Assembly (NCBI GenBank): GCA_003550325.1
Contig: QKWP01000234.1
Coordinates: 28,974-92,973 of the forward strand
Origin: Gigaspora rosea
Lineage: Eukaryota > Glomeromycota > Glomeromycetes > Diversisporales > Gigasporaceae
Direction: 5' to 3'
Length of the DNA: 64,000 nt
The notes beneath the pieces are model-generated. The model was given only the letters and a program-made list of their open reading frames with translations, did not search any database and was not told the DNA's origin. The translations under genes were made by a program, and so were the position numbers. Below are positions 23,809-36,950 of this stretch, in pieces; the stretch's first letter is position 1, and every line of letters starts with the position of its first letter.

Positions 23809-25925
23809 TTAACCTACATTATATATGTCATAAATACTAGAAATCAAAAAAGCTAAAGGAATCTGAAGTGTTTTCAATAAACTAAAGGGTGAAAAATATG
23901 CAAATATTCCGAAACAAATATTAAAATGAGTAATTTCTGATCTTTGGTAAGCCCATATTAACATTATAAATATAAAAGAAAGGAATAAATTATCTGGTTT
24001 TTTTATGATAAAAATTGTGAAAATTGAGATAAAATAAAATGGTAAAAAATTTTTGTTAAAATGGATAATTTAATAATAATAAGACATAAATATAATAACA
24101 AACAATTTAATTTACCTATTAATGACAATGGATGTATATCAGTTTTTACAACCCAAGTAAAAGTATTTATATCCAATATATACAAGTCTTTGTTGGTTGA
24201 TTTTGGCCACTTTCTAGCATTTGTAAAATTTCCTAATTTTGATAATTAATGAATTAAATTAAATTAAATTTGTTATAATTTAAAACATTATCTGAAAACG
24301 CCATTCCAATTAGATTGTGAATAATACCAATAATGGGCAAGCAACGATAATTTGATGTGAGTCAAACTACCATTTAATTTGTCGTTGCCTGCACAATATT
24401 GTATACATAACAAAAAAAACTTGTTTACACATACCAAAAGAGACAATCATAAAGTTCTCATGTAATACGGCAGAATGATAAATAAGTTTTGGTGCTGAAT
24501 AAGAAGTTGTTCTTACAGTTGGAATAACCCACTTGTATGATTTTCTATATTTTTTTAGAACAAAGAGTTGTGGATTAGCTGTAATGTGCAATTCTCCTTT
24601 TCCTCCACCATAAACTATTATGTTTCCATCAGATGCTAGGTTTTAAAAAGATAATTTTAATAAATTAATAAAGATATTGAATTAATTAAAGTCAAATAAA
24701 TTTAAGATTAATAGACTATTAATAGTTGATATTATTTACTTAAGACGGCTGTATGACCATGACGCCTATCAATTTGTAATGAGTTATCGATTTCCTTATG
24801 AATAATATAATATTATTAGTGAAGAAAAATATTTTGAAGATACCAAAATATTTCGACTTACATTTCTTGTTAAAAACTTACCATTGACGTCCATTCTCCG
24901 GCATTAGTATCATAAATTTTCATCTACAAACAAAAAATTAAAATAGATATAAATATATATATATATATATATATACCGGTATGTATATATTTTAAAATTT
25001 TTAATGTTCAAAAAAAAAAAAGGATTGTTTTCTTTACCTCATTAAGATTCACGTCACCATCTTGAAATTCTCGACCTCCAATATAAAATATTTGACCTAA
25101 TTATTATTAAAATAAAAATTTAAAAATTAATTTTTAATAATAATAATAATAATAATAATAAAATAATAATAATAATAATAATGATGATGATGATAATTAA
25201 CCAGAAGGCATCATTGTAGCGGTATAACCAAGTCTCGGTTTCGGAGCAAAAATTGAAGAACTTTTCAACTTCCATTCATAATTAATAGTATCCAATAGAT
25301 AAACTATATAATACGATGTATACTTATCAGGACCATATAAATCATTATCTAAATCAGTAAAAAAATAAATTTTTCCAGAATTATGAGGTACAGCTTGATG
25401 TTGATTACTAATATCTATTGGAATAGATTTAATAAATGATAAATTTCCACTAATTGAATCAAGTTTATAAACTAAAGTGGATTCCATGTTAGGTTGTTTA
25501 TTCATGGGTTTTCCAAATAAGTAACAACTTAATGAATTTGATTTAAATTGTACTGCAGAAACCCATGAAACATCTGAAGGAAGTTGTTCATTATGAAATT
25601 TTTTCCAGATTTGTAAAGAAGCATCAAGGTCACCATTAAAAAATCGATAAAAAATTTGTGAACTAATCTCATTATTAATAAAAGATGATAAACTATCATT
25701 ATTAGATCTACCACCTAAAATATAAAGATTTTTATAATCACTATTGACGTCAGTGGATAAAGTAAGTAATGATGTATGAGAATATCGAAGATTTGGAGTA
25801 TATGGAAAAAAAAATGAATGAAAAATGTCAAAACTGTTTAGTACAATTACAATTCCGAGCATTCGAAAAAGTAACCAAAAATGTCTTTTGAATACTAATG
25901 ATCCTATATCAATATTTTTCATCAT
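23809..25925 (-). CDS. kelch-repeat membrane protein
   Basis: Eight exons on the minus strand: 25925-25202, 25096-25038, 24923-24882, 24794-24740, 24635-24435, 24388-24371 (only 18 nt), 24232-24116 and 23993-23809. Every intron is GT-AG and frame is unbroken, giving 466 aa with stop TAA at 23811-23809. The N-terminus has a hydrophobic stretch (about residues 15-40, WLLFRMLGIVIVL), a signal anchor or signal peptide. Kelch-type blades follow: LRYSHTSLLTL with LYILGGR (about 46-73), GQIFYIGGR (242-250) with MKIYDTNAGEWTSM, RRHGHTAVL (285-293) with IIVYGGG, and LYILDINTFTWV (383-394). The last exon encodes two hydrophobic stretches (about 408-425 and 431-460), probably membrane segments. Kelch blades form protein-binding propellers; the partner is unknown. 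The last two exons are the least certain, but their open frames in such AT-rich DNA support them. Confidence 0.85.
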
Positions 25926-27906
25926 GTGAGATTTTCAAAAAAATTAAAATGAATTTTTTTTTTTTTTTTCGTTAAATTAATTAATAAAATTAAAAAAATG
26001 TTTCAATTATTACATTTTTATTTATATATAAAATTGGATTAGTAACGGTAAAGATAAACGGGTAACTTGGGTGTTACATAAACTACAAATATTAATATTA
26101 CACGTAAGATCGTCGATTTATACAACGATAAAATAATCCCCTTAAATATACCGTTTCACATGAAAAAAAAAAGATGTATTTAGAAATTGAGATCAAAAAA
26201 AGTAAAATATCAAAAAATATCAAAAAATATCAAAAAATATCATAACAATCGGCCCTGAAAATTTTAATACGTAATTTTGTAAAGTCGCAGATCAAACTTT
26301 ATCAAGGGTTCTAATATGAGCTGACTAATCTACGGATGCTCTGTAGAATTGCGTTCTTTTTGGCTGGCAAGACATGTCATGCTGATTTACGAGTTAGGCC
26401 AATCTCTCCTGTCAAACTATTTTTTTTTTTGCAATTAAGAAAAGATTTCATCACATCACATTTTAACGAAGAATTCATGTACGATTGATTTTTGAAATCA
26501 ATTCGACCAATATAATATTAACGATCTTTTTTACAAATTACTGTTTTTTCATTATAAAGTTTCACCGATTTTATATCGATATAAAAACTTAAAATAATTT
26601 TATACGTATACTATTCAAAAAAATTAAAATTGAGTAACACAGAAAAATCCAGAAAAATCAACTTTCTACAATAATATTCGTAAATCTAGTCAAACTTACA
26701 AAATGTTTCTTGCAGGAACACTTCCAGGAAGAGTAAATTTGCAAGGATTGTTACAGTATTTAATTATTTGCCATACCAACAAACGTGCCAACAATATCGT
26801 CAGGTCGTAAAACAAAAAATGGCTGGTAATTAAAAGACAGCCTTTACATTTTACTGGGCATCTAATTTGTCAGGTGTCTATTGATATGTAGTTTTATACT
26901 ACTGTCTAATTACTTAACCCTGAACAAGGTTTTTTCTAAAAAAAAAAAAATTGCGGTCAGTTATAAAAATCATCAGACAGCCTAATTGTCCAACCCCGTT
27001 AAGAGGTGCCATTCACGAGTATTGCAATCCTATTGACGAGGTCATTCATTTGTGACGAAGAGCATTCTCCCGCAACATCATCAAACTATTGAAGAGAGCC
27101 TGTCTTTCCAAGTTTCTACAATCATTACTTGTACCTATATTTTAATAGATACACTAGTTGAACCGGTTAATCAAGAATAAAACATTATTTCGATCAACAA
27201 TAATAATCATTATATTATTAACCGCTCTGATCAAACACTCAATTCTGATTGTATCGTCCCATGAATATTATTGGCTCGCTCTTGGTGTTTATTAAAAAAA
27301 AATAAGGTATAAAAAAATATGTTACAGAAATATCGATTTTAACCTATTGTATTTATAAACCTTGTAACCAATTATTTCTTTAAACACAGGCGGATTTCGT
27401 TCGGTAACTTCTTTGCAAATTCTGGACATGATTATTAAAGGCGAACAACTGGGTGGATTTACTTTAAATTGTTCTACGTAAAACTTTTAAAATTGTTTAT
27501 AAACTTTTGTTATACTGTATTCCATAACAGATAACTTTATTTCTTTATGTAAATAATAAGAAAAATACAGGAAACAAAACAAAATAAAGAAAACAGATAA
27601 TTCTTTTAATAATAATTTAAGATCATCTAAACATAAATTAAACTAAAAACTAAACAACAAATAAAAAATATATATATAACAATACTAAATTAATAATAAA
27701 TAAAATATAAAACAATACTAAATTAACAAATAAAATATATCATATATATAATATATAATACTAAATTAACAAAATTATCAGATAATATCATCCTCTATAA
27801 AGATACATTAGTTTCCTGACAACTTAAAGTAGATGTTTCATTTGCAGTTTTACAAAACGAGCTTCTATTAGTTAAAAATCTCATCGCTATGGTATCTGCT
27901 TTTCCC

Positions 27907-27937
<31 letters not shown>

Positions 27938-28046
27938 GATCGTTAAAAGCCTGCCGTTTTAAAATACCGTGGAAAAAAGTTTTTAAACATTCGCTATTTG
28001 TTTGTTTGGTGTTGGGTGGTATTTAAAGTCAGAGCCAGTTTCTAAA
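25926..28046. other. intergenic between the kelch gene and a MITE
   Basis: No gene. It contains a short AATATCAAAA tandem run (26205-26245), a poly-A tract near 26940 and a (TTA)n run at 27906-27940. CAGACAGCC words occur near 26840 and 26974, but no terminal repeats were established. Confidence 0.4.
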
Positions 28047-28250
28047 ACCGTGCCCATAAGTGCCGTTTATTACGTAATTTCAAGAGGGGGGAGGGGGTTA
28101 GCAGTCTATCACGTCTATATTTTATATATAAAAATTATGATTGGCTGCTAATTAGATCACGGAGGGGGGAGGGGGTATGACCTTCTAATAAAAATAAATT
28201 ACGTAATAAACGGCACTTCCCTCCCTAATAAAAAGCACTTATGGCATGGT
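28047..28250. mobile_element. MITE with ACCRTGCC..ATAAGTGC ends
   Basis: The left end ACCGTGCCCATAAGTGC (28047) matches the inverted right end ACCATGCCATAAGTGC (28250). CCGTTTATTACGTAATTT (left) is repeated inverted on the right after a 23-base offset. Inverted GGGGGGAGGGGG-type tracts flank an ATTGGCTGC core. No frame. It shares the TTACGTAAT plus CCCCCTCCC layout with the MITE at 54796-54958. Confidence 0.65.
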
Positions 28251-29107
28251 CAACATATGTAAAAAAAAAAAAAAAAAATAGGACAATCCAATTTGATGTT
28301 TTTAAAGGGGAATACCATTAGAAGTATAAAGTGTTTCGACAACTCTGTGGGAAATATACTTGGCTTGGTATATGTTTCAGATTCCACGAGTATCACGAGT
28401 ATTGTAGAGGTCAAAGATGAAACAGACAAAAAATTTTAAGTTAATTGGTAAGATATCTTGAATAAATTTTTTTTTTTCAGGTTGCGCGTTGTGTAGGAAA
28501 TTATGGTTAGGCCGGACGCGAAAAAAATTTATGATACGTTTTTGATTACTACTCACGTGACGTTTGAAACGCGCGTTATACAGTACAGCACAGCAGTATA
28601 CACAAATATATATACGATTATTATTTATGTATCCGAACCAAATCTTATTAGTAAATATTTTATATGACGAATTATAATTGTTGGGTGAAATACAGAAATA
28701 GAGTGGATCATAATTGGCGAAATGTAAAAAAATTTTGAAAGGACGAAATGACGAAACTATGTGAAACATAACGACATATAATTGTTTCCGATTCTTAGTT
28801 AACTTTTCTAAATCCTAATTATATTTAACGTATGTAAGTATATAAATGACATATTGATATTTGAAACGTAATTACAGTATATAATGTTTGATTTATGCAT
28901 GTATATATATCATCAGGCTAAAATATCTGCGCATGTACAGTATGTCGTTATGTCGTATGTCTGTATGTATGGTAACAATAATCATAAGCAATTTCATATC
29001 ATTATCGTATTTTTACAGGTGAAAAAAACATGTCAAGTAATCGAAAATAAAACTGTCAATGACAAAAATGCATTAGAGAGAATTTGTCTATGCAAACAGA
29101 ATGAAGG

Positions 29108-29138
<31 letters not shown>

Positions 29139-29279
29139 GTAAATTCTATTATGAGAAAATTATCTGCACAGCAGAAATAAATTTTCATCAAAAATATTAT
29201 TAATAACTCTATATAAAATTTTATAAAATTAAAATTCATATACTCTATTTGTAAATTATTATATGTAAAAATTATATTA
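28251..29279. other. intergenic, 3' side of the methyltransferase gene
   Basis: A 29-base T run lies at about 29110-29138. The 130-codon minus-strand frame at 28377-28769 has no recognisable motif and is not called. No element ends are seen. Confidence 0.4.
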
Positions 29280-30804
29280 CTATTTTTGTTGTTTTTGAGC
29301 TATATACCTATGATTTTTACCATAAGTACGGTAAAAATTAATTTCTTTTTCGAGTTGTGACATTAGACTGTCATACTCTGAGTCATTTAAACTCATAATA
29401 TCCATTAAAGGTTTTCTGACACCTTCAAAGAATTGAAGAAATGTCTGTGCAGTAAGTTCACCTAATATAAATAATAATAAATTCGGTTACTATATATATT
29501 TATAGTTAATAGTTACTAGTTAACTATTAAGCAAAGATACGATATATATTTTTAAATAATAAAATTATACCTATTTTTCCACCATGTGAACCGTAAGGTA
29601 TAGTTTTTGGTTCATGTTGGATATTTTCTAGCTGTCCAGTAGCTTTCATGAAATCACCTATTCTTCGTGATATTAAAGGGTCCATATGCCGTGCTTGTAA
29701 TTCAGTCTGAACTAATTTCAGAATTTTCAGAATTATCGTATAAGAATAAATATACACTATAGGCATAAAAAAATTTCTACAATAAAATAAAATACTTACT
29801 AGCATTGCATAATTTTTCTAAGGATGGAGGCATGTTATACCATAACTAATAATAATAATAATAATAATAATAAAATAAATAAAATAAATATAAATATAAT
29901 TAAAGAAATATAAATTTACCACTTCATCATCGAAACATTCCAAGAAACCACCAGGCTTTAATATTCGTGTAAGTTCTAATACGGCAAATATAGAGAATTA
30001 GAAAGCAATATTTCATAATCTCAAAAATTGACAAGGTATATAAATTAAAAATTACCAGGTATTACATAAGCTTCCCATTCATGATCATTGAAATATGTTA
30101 CTAATGACCTAGCATGTATATAATCAAAAGAATTATCCTGAAAAAATATGAACGGTTTTTTATTAGATTACTACCGGTAAATAAATTCATAAAAATAAAA
30201 TTTATTAATAAAAAAAGGTAATTACTTCGAATTCTAAGCCATCAATTATATTTGCAACGATGAATTGAATATTAAGGGGTTTTTGAGTAGGCCAGATAGG
30301 AGCAAAATCTACACCAACGAAACTTGCTGATGGATAATCTGTTGCCTAATAAGAAGATAAAGTATGGACATATAAATTACATAAATTCGATATGAAAAAC
30401 ACATGAAATACAAAAGAAAAAAAAAAGGAAAACAAACCACATCACATAGCCATGTGCCTGTTCCGCAACTTGAAGTTGTGAGAAATCATTATTAGATATT
30501 ATTAGATAAATAATTATTACTACAGAACTAACATACATAACGGTAGAGATGCATACCCAAAGTCTAGCACTTTAAAATTTCCTGCCTTTAATTTATCTTT
30601 GATGGGCGACAAAAAGTTCCCATTACATAAAGTTCTTAAAATATGATGTTGTGTTTGCATGCGGTCGATTTGCGTGTCATTTATTGGAATCATATAAGGA
30701 TTATCAAAATCATATTCTTTCTTTAAGCTACCTGAGCCATTATAATTATTTGCTACCGAGATAGAATTTCTCTTTCGCTTGAGTTTAGAGTGACGAGGTC
30801 CCAT
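29280..30804 (-). CDS. class I SAM-dependent methyltransferase
   Basis: Eight exons on the minus strand: 30804-30557, 30468-30438 (31 nt), 30345-30226, 30137-30056, 29975-29920, 29845-29800, 29711-29571 and 29461-29280. All introns are GT-AG, giving 301 aa. The start MGPRHSKLKRKRNS (30804) was chosen over an in-frame ATG further upstream because it opens a basic tail and precedes the conserved part. Motif I VLDFGCGTGTW (about 79-89) is split by the first intron. Then come SFVGVDFAP (101-109, the acidic SAM-ribose contact), NSFDYIHARS (135-144) and LKPGGFLE (166-173). These identify a Rossmann-fold methyltransferase of the UMTA/LaeA-like type common in fungi. The substrate is unknown. The C-terminal half is more variable and ends in a polar KQQK tail. 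Confidence 0.9.
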
Positions 30805-32040
30805 TTTTTTTAAAAAAAAAAATTCTATGAGTTGAAGTCTATTTAAGTTGAGGTCTATATAAGTATACAAGTAAGTTGAAAAAAAAAAAAAATAAAATGA
30901 ATGTGATAAAGTTTTTTTTTTTTTTTTTTTTAAAGAAAATATATAATATTTGTATATGACAAAAATGGGAAAGTCAAAGTAGATTATTTTTTTTTTTATT
31001 ATTTTTTTTTTTCGGTTGAGTCAAAAATTGTACGGATTATTTATATGCAAAATTTATAAAGTTTGTACGTACGTACTACTTTTCTTTGTTTTTTAACCGT
31101 AAAGATAATGAACAAATACATGCGAGTCCCTTATTGAATGAATCTTGCATGAAACCTGCAGGGTTAGTACGTTATTTATATAAAGTATACAAATACATTA
31201 TTAATACTGTAATATTAATATATTAATAGCTATCAATTTTTTTTTTTTTTGAATACATATTGTTCATAATGATTTCCGGAAAATGGGCTAATCGGAACAT
31301 CTTTTTCGTTTACTAATTTGTGCATATGAAAAAAAAAAAATTAACAAAAATGTTGCATTTGCTTATACATCATTTAGAATGCGTAATTACATCAAAGTCT
31401 ATTATATTTCAGTTTCATCTAAAAAAGAAGAAAAAAAAAAAATTAGTATTTCGTTATTACAGTATTTACAGTATTTACAGTATTGTACAGTTATGTAGTT
31501 TATTTCTAAAAATTTAATCCGAGAATTCATTCATTGTTGCCAATGCAATTATGCAAGATTTTTTTATTATTGTGATGTAAACAAAGACAAAATCATGGAA
31601 AATTCATAAATAACCACAAATAATCCATAAATAACTATCCATAAATAAAAACGATCATAACAGACGATGTTGATTATTACGTATTCAATAAAATAAAAAT
31701 ATTGTATAAAATAAAATTGAAGTTATACTTTTGTTAAAAAAATAAATTAAAAAAACGTGTTTATCACAATAAAAAAATTTTTTTAACGGGTTAAAAAAAT
31801 TTTTGTTTTATAATAAATATTAGTCTAGTCTTGAATGAATGATTGTTCATAATTTTAATTCCAATTCAGTTAATTCAGTTAATTCAGTTAATTCAGTTGT
31901 TAATTGGTATTGAAAATCACAACTTCGTAAGTAAAGAAACTACACACGTGGCACATCCTTCATAAAGGTAATTTATCATGATTGTCTAAATGTCCCTTAT
32001 TTTCTGTTGTTGATCAATTTTAGTTTTACGTTATCTGTTA
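30805..32040. other. upstream region of the methyltransferase gene, non-coding
   Basis: T and A runs (30910-30932, 31225-31240, 31325-31340) and a TTAATTCAG tandem run (31866-31900). A TATATAAG-like tract about 50 bases upstream of the chosen ATG may be promoter. No gene. Confidence 0.4.
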
Positions 32041-32069
32041 TACGTTACGTTACGTATATACCAGATACT

Positions 32070-32190
32070 GTATATAACAGTATTATAACAGTATTATAAC
32101 AGTATATAGTATTATAACAGTATTATAACAGTATTATAACAGTATTATAACAGTAGTATATCAGTATATATATCAGTATATAACACATGA
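32070..32190 (+). repeat. 11-bp tandem repeat (CAGTATTATAA)n
   Basis: CAGTATTATAA recurs about eight times at 32076-32155 with one shorter variant unit, then decays into TATATCAGTATATA words. It is a minisatellite-like simple repeat. Confidence 0.85.
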
Positions 32191-34854
32191 TATAATGATA
32201 TACATGATATACTGTACATTATATCAACTTTTTCTTTGATACTATATTAAAAAAAAATATATATATATATATATTTTTAAAAAAAAGGCTCATAGAACAA
32301 TGATTAATCAATATTGTGTTAATATTGGATGGTATCAGATACTAATATATCAAATATCTTTATACATACATGCTATGAACAATAAGAATTGTGTGCATAA
32401 TGATGATTTCATAAATTACCTATGTTTGGACGACAAAAGATATACATATGCAATATTTATGGTCTTACATTACGCTTTGAAATGTTAAAATGATTATGAT
32501 TGGTTTAAATATAAATGTTGAAGTGGGGTATACATAAAGATTCATGTATGCATATTCGAAATAGATTGTTGTTATTTTCTTTGTTTAATGTTAAAGTATT
32601 TTAAGATGTATTACCAAATATATATTGTAATATATTATATACATTAAACCAAAACTTAAATTCTTTATCCTTCAGAAATCTCTTATTAATTACCTCTTAT
32701 CCTAATTACTTCAGTACTTTGTTTCACAATACTGGCTAATTATTATGTTGATTTTTACTTGTGAATCGGAACCACTTATTTTTTTATCTGCTTGAAATGA
32801 TTAAAATAAAAAACCTGCCCAAATCTCATGACCGTATCAGGTATCGGTATCAGAGTATCAGGTATGATGATTTGTTGTTTTGGTATTACGTACGTAAGTA
32901 CGTACAGCACGTACCCGTACGTACGTTCGTACTTGTCATGTACTTGTCATGTACTTGTCATTAGCGTTAGGGTTCTGCAAGTGTCGGATGTGGTATTACA
33001 TCTGTGCGGCTATTTCAGTATTTCTAAATCACGTTTACTCTATAAGGAATGATTAATTACATAATCTCTACTCATCATGTAAAAAATTAATTACATAAAT
33101 ACAATAAAAATGCATAGTTTAATTAGTATTATTTGGATCTTATTACAGTTACAGTATAACGTACTGTATCTAGATTATTTTTTTTTTTATTGTACATATA
33201 TATTATTTAAATTCTATTTGGTCTAACCCATTTTATTTTTGCAATTAATGTACTTTGTCAAAATTCAAAAAAATAAACTATTTTTGATTTATTATTACAG
33301 TATTATTTTTAATTTGATAAATTAGTTTTGATAAAATGATTTATTAAATTTATTAAAGCTATTTTTATTTTATATAAAATTAGTAATAATTATAGTGTTA
33401 TTATCTGTTTTATTAACTAATTCAATTTGAATTTTTTATAATAAAATCGAAATTACTATTTTTATTAATATATTGTACTATTACTATATATTGTAATTAC
33501 AATATTATATTATATTGTAGATATAGTAGAATATAGTATTACCTTTTATTAAAAAAAATAATAGATTAAATATAATATTGTAATATAGTAACTTTTAAAA
33601 AAAAAACCATATTACTTGATTTAATATGTAAGAAGGTAAGAAATGTGTAGATAAAAGAAAATATAAACAAGAAAAAAAAAGACAGAATATAAAAACAACA
33701 GATTTATAATCAAAGAAAATATAAAGTTATTTTTATTTTTTTATTATATTTTATTATATATTTTAAATTATAAATAACTATTATCTATAATAAATATTAG
33801 TTATTAAGAAGCAAATAATTTAATATAGTATTATTTAAACAAACATTTTAAACCACAACAAAATTGTGCAAATTAGCATATTAAGTAGCATATTAAGTTG
33901 GATGCTAATCTAGTCAACTTCTTATATACAAATTATCAGATACAGGATATTTATAAAAAGTATTTCAGGTTCAACTATATATAGCAATATTGTTATATAA
34001 AAATCTTACAAAATGTACTTTATAAGATATAAGTTAAGTAATTCTAAATCTATATACTAATTTTTTTTTAAATTTTGTAAATATTAGCTTAATTGTCTAT
34101 ATATAGTTATCTTCCTATATAATCATACAGTTGGGCACATAGTAAATATTTTTAAAAATGTACTTATAAAGAAGTTGTGCTTATATAAAGGTTTTTTTCT
34201 TATAAATTAAATCATAGCTTGGTCTAAACATAAATGTGATTACTTATAATATGATTATATAGGAGATAACTATATGAAGGGACAACTGTATTATATTTGT
34301 AAAATAATAACTTTCAAAATATTATAATAAATTATTTATATTCTAAAATATTGTTTTAGAGAAATTTCTAAAATTTTTAAAACCAGTTATTTAATATATT
34401 AAAATTAAAAATTAAAAATAATCAATTTTACAAGTAAAAATAACTAGCTTTTTATTAGTAAATAACTAATTGAATACAAAAATTTGTTTATAATAATTAT
34501 TAATACTTTTTTTAGAATATTTACTATTAAGAAGAATAGTATCCTCTTTAGTGATAGTAACAGATCTATAAAATTGTAGTATTCTAGTAGAGTACATTTA
34601 ATTTTATATCTAAATTACTGTACTAGTAGTCAAAATAACTAGATTCCAAAAATAGATATAGTTATTACCAATTCTAAATAAAAAAAAAAAAAGAAAAAAA
34701 TTATTTATAGTTTATTTAAAATTATAGTAAATATATTTTGTTTTGTAAAATTTAGTTAAATTAAAAATATTATATGTAATTAATAATAATAATTTGTCTT
34801 TTCAAGATTTTTAAAATTTAATATTAAATAAACTCTAAGCCTGAATCTGTAAAT
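32191..34854. other. AT-rich non-coding sequence
   Basis: Small frames at 32300-32488 and 32761-33052 have no recognisable motif. At 32885-32965 an ACGTACGT-rich tract is followed by three tandem copies of ACTTGTCATGT. From 33050 to 34850 the sequence is very A/T-rich with no recognisable content. Confidence 0.4.
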
Positions 34855-35095
34855 CTATAACCTGGGTTGACCAACATATATTGGGAGCTTTGGCACTACA
34901 CAAAACAAATTAATCACAGTATTGTATTAATATATAACAAGAGAAACTAGCTTGGCAAGACCTGACTGAGTAAAGAGGTAGCTGGACTTTTGACGGTATC
35001 TGAACAGAAATTGGATCTGATCTAAAGTGAACTGACTAGAAGCAAACTTAAGACAAGAGGGTTTGGCAGACTCTACCAACTGGACCACTAGATAT
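34855..35095 (+). mobile_element. fragment of the tRNA-headed retroposon family
   Basis: The order of words (GGGAGCTTTGGCA, CTTGGCAAGACCTGA, GAGGTAGCTGGACTTTTGAC, CTCTACCAACTGGACCACTAG) follows the internal part of the copies at 10022 and 43325. The tRNA-like head and the 3' part are missing. Many C-to-T changes relative to the 10022 copy indicate age. Confidence 0.7.
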
Positions 35096-35099
35096 CATC

Positions 35100-36175
35100 A
35101 CCAAAAAAAAAGAATATGTAATTCAAAAGTGTTTTTGCAACTTGTTAAAGAAATCTTGTAAAGTGCTAGAAAAGTCGCAAAGTTTTGAAAAAGTCAGGAA
35201 TAAATAAAATAAATTAAAAATTAAAAAAACAAGTAAAAAAAAAACAACTGAAAAAACAAAAATATAAGCAAACTAATAAAAAAAATAAACAAAGCCCCAA
35301 ATTTTCATTTCTTTGAAATAAAAGTTTGCATTCTTGCAAATTTAGAATTGCAAAAGCTGAGTTAATGTTCTTGCAAAATGGCAAAAAAGTCACAAAGTGC
35401 CAAAAAAGTTTGGGTTGGTTTTCTTGTAAAGTGACAGGAAATAGAGTTCTGTTCTCGCAAAGTGTCAAAATAAAATAAATTAATAAAAAAAATTTTAAAA
35501 ATAAAACAAAAACAAAAACATAAAATGAAAAAATAAATGAAGCAAAACCTTGCAAGAACTTTTGAAAACTTTCAAAAGCTTGCGAAAACTTGTGCCCATT
35601 TCTCTAAAGAAATGTTCCTAGAAATTTAAAAATTGCTAGGAAAATCAGTTGTGTGTTCTTGCAAAGTGTCAGAAGTCTAAATTGGCATGCGCAAAGTGCT
35701 AAAAAGTTGATAGTTTTCTTGCAAAGGACTGGTGTTCTTGTAAAGTGTGAAAAAAATTAAAAATAATTAAATAAAAAAAAAAAGAAAAATAAACTGAAAG
35801 CAAAAAAAAGCAAAAACAAAAAAAAAATAAAAATAAAAAAAAACAAACTGAAATAGAAAATAATATGAATAGAAGATCTAATTTATAAACAAAAGATCTA
35901 ATCTGATTTTGTAATACAGATTTGTAAATTAATTTCGATATATTCAAAGTATTTTGAAAATAGTCCAATGTGTTCTTGGTATGATCCAGATTACATATCT
36001 ACTGATCTAGCTAGTCCTCTCAAAAAATATTTCGAATTCACTTTCAAAAACAATTTTGAAATATATTGTAAAATATTTCAAAATATATTATATATACGAA
36101 ATTTTTTGAAAGATTTTGCAGGTTCGCAAGATCTTTCAAAAGATTGTGCTACTATAAATTTGCTAATGTGTTACT
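35100..36175 (+). repeat. CTTGCAAAGTGC-rich repeat, copy B
   Basis: CTTGTAAAGTGCTAGAAAAGTC-type words, long A-rich runs and the block GTAAAAAAAAAACAACTGAA to ATAAGCAAACTAATAAA match copy A. The right end (GATCCAGATTAC at 35985, then TACTATAAATTTGCTAATG at 36151-36169) matches the right end of copy C at 47470-47698. A left terminus was not found. Confidence 0.7.
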
Positions 36176-36179
36176 AATA

Positions 36180-36950
36180 TCAATAAAGCATTTCTAATAA
36201 ATTTAATCTAGTTTTACTTAGCTAGTATGTATCTAATATTTACTACATATAGTTTTTTTAATAATCAATGATTGATTAAATCATTAATTAGATAATTTTT
36301 TATAGAAATATTCTATGCATACTGAATTATTTAATTATTATTTTTTTAGTTAAAGTGCTCACTTTGGGGATTGGCTTTTATTCAAGATATTTTAGACCTT
36401 GGTGCTAGGGTGGGGGCATGAACAAATTTTGCCATGCCCAATATGGGCATAAAACAGAGCTAGAGGCATGCCTAGGCATGCCCATGGGCATATTCAAAAA
36501 TATTTATTTTTTTAAAAAAACTAAAAATTTTTAAATTATTTAATTTATAGTACTATAATATATAGTACTAAAGCATTTTTAACCAATTAAAAGCTAAGAT
36601 TAGATAACATACAGATTAGTTTGTATAACAAAAATAAAAATTAGTTATATTAAATTTTATTTAAAAAATTATTTTTTTGGGCTTTAATAAACAATTTTTT
36701 TTGTTATATTTTACTATAAATATTATTTAATTCTAATCTTTTATTATTACTCTTATCCTACTATTAAAAAATTTTAATTTTTGTTTTGATAAAAGTTGGT
36801 TTTATTTACTTGTTATACCAAATTTATTTATTTTATATAGAATAATACTTAGTGCTAAAATAATATTTTCTTATTTTATATTATAAATAATTTTTTAATA
36901 ATAATTATAAAAAATTAAAACAAATAAAAAATTAACATTATTTTAAAAAA
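36180..36950. other. AT-rich sequence with a GGGCATG-rich patch
   Basis: 36411-36493 carries GGGCATG/CATGCCC words in both orientations (for example ATGCCCAATATGGGCAT and GGCATGCCTAGGCATGCCC). This could be one end of an element whose other end is lost in the assembly gap. Nothing else is recognised. Confidence 0.35.

Noticed and set aside
26205..26245. CRISPR-like array
   Set aside because: It is an AATATCAAAA simple tandem run without spacers. No spaced direct repeats were found anywhere in the window.
28377..28769. 130-codon minus-strand frame
   Set aside because: No domain pattern. It is rich in F, N, I and Y as chance frames are here, and it lies in the 3' flank of a well-supported gene.
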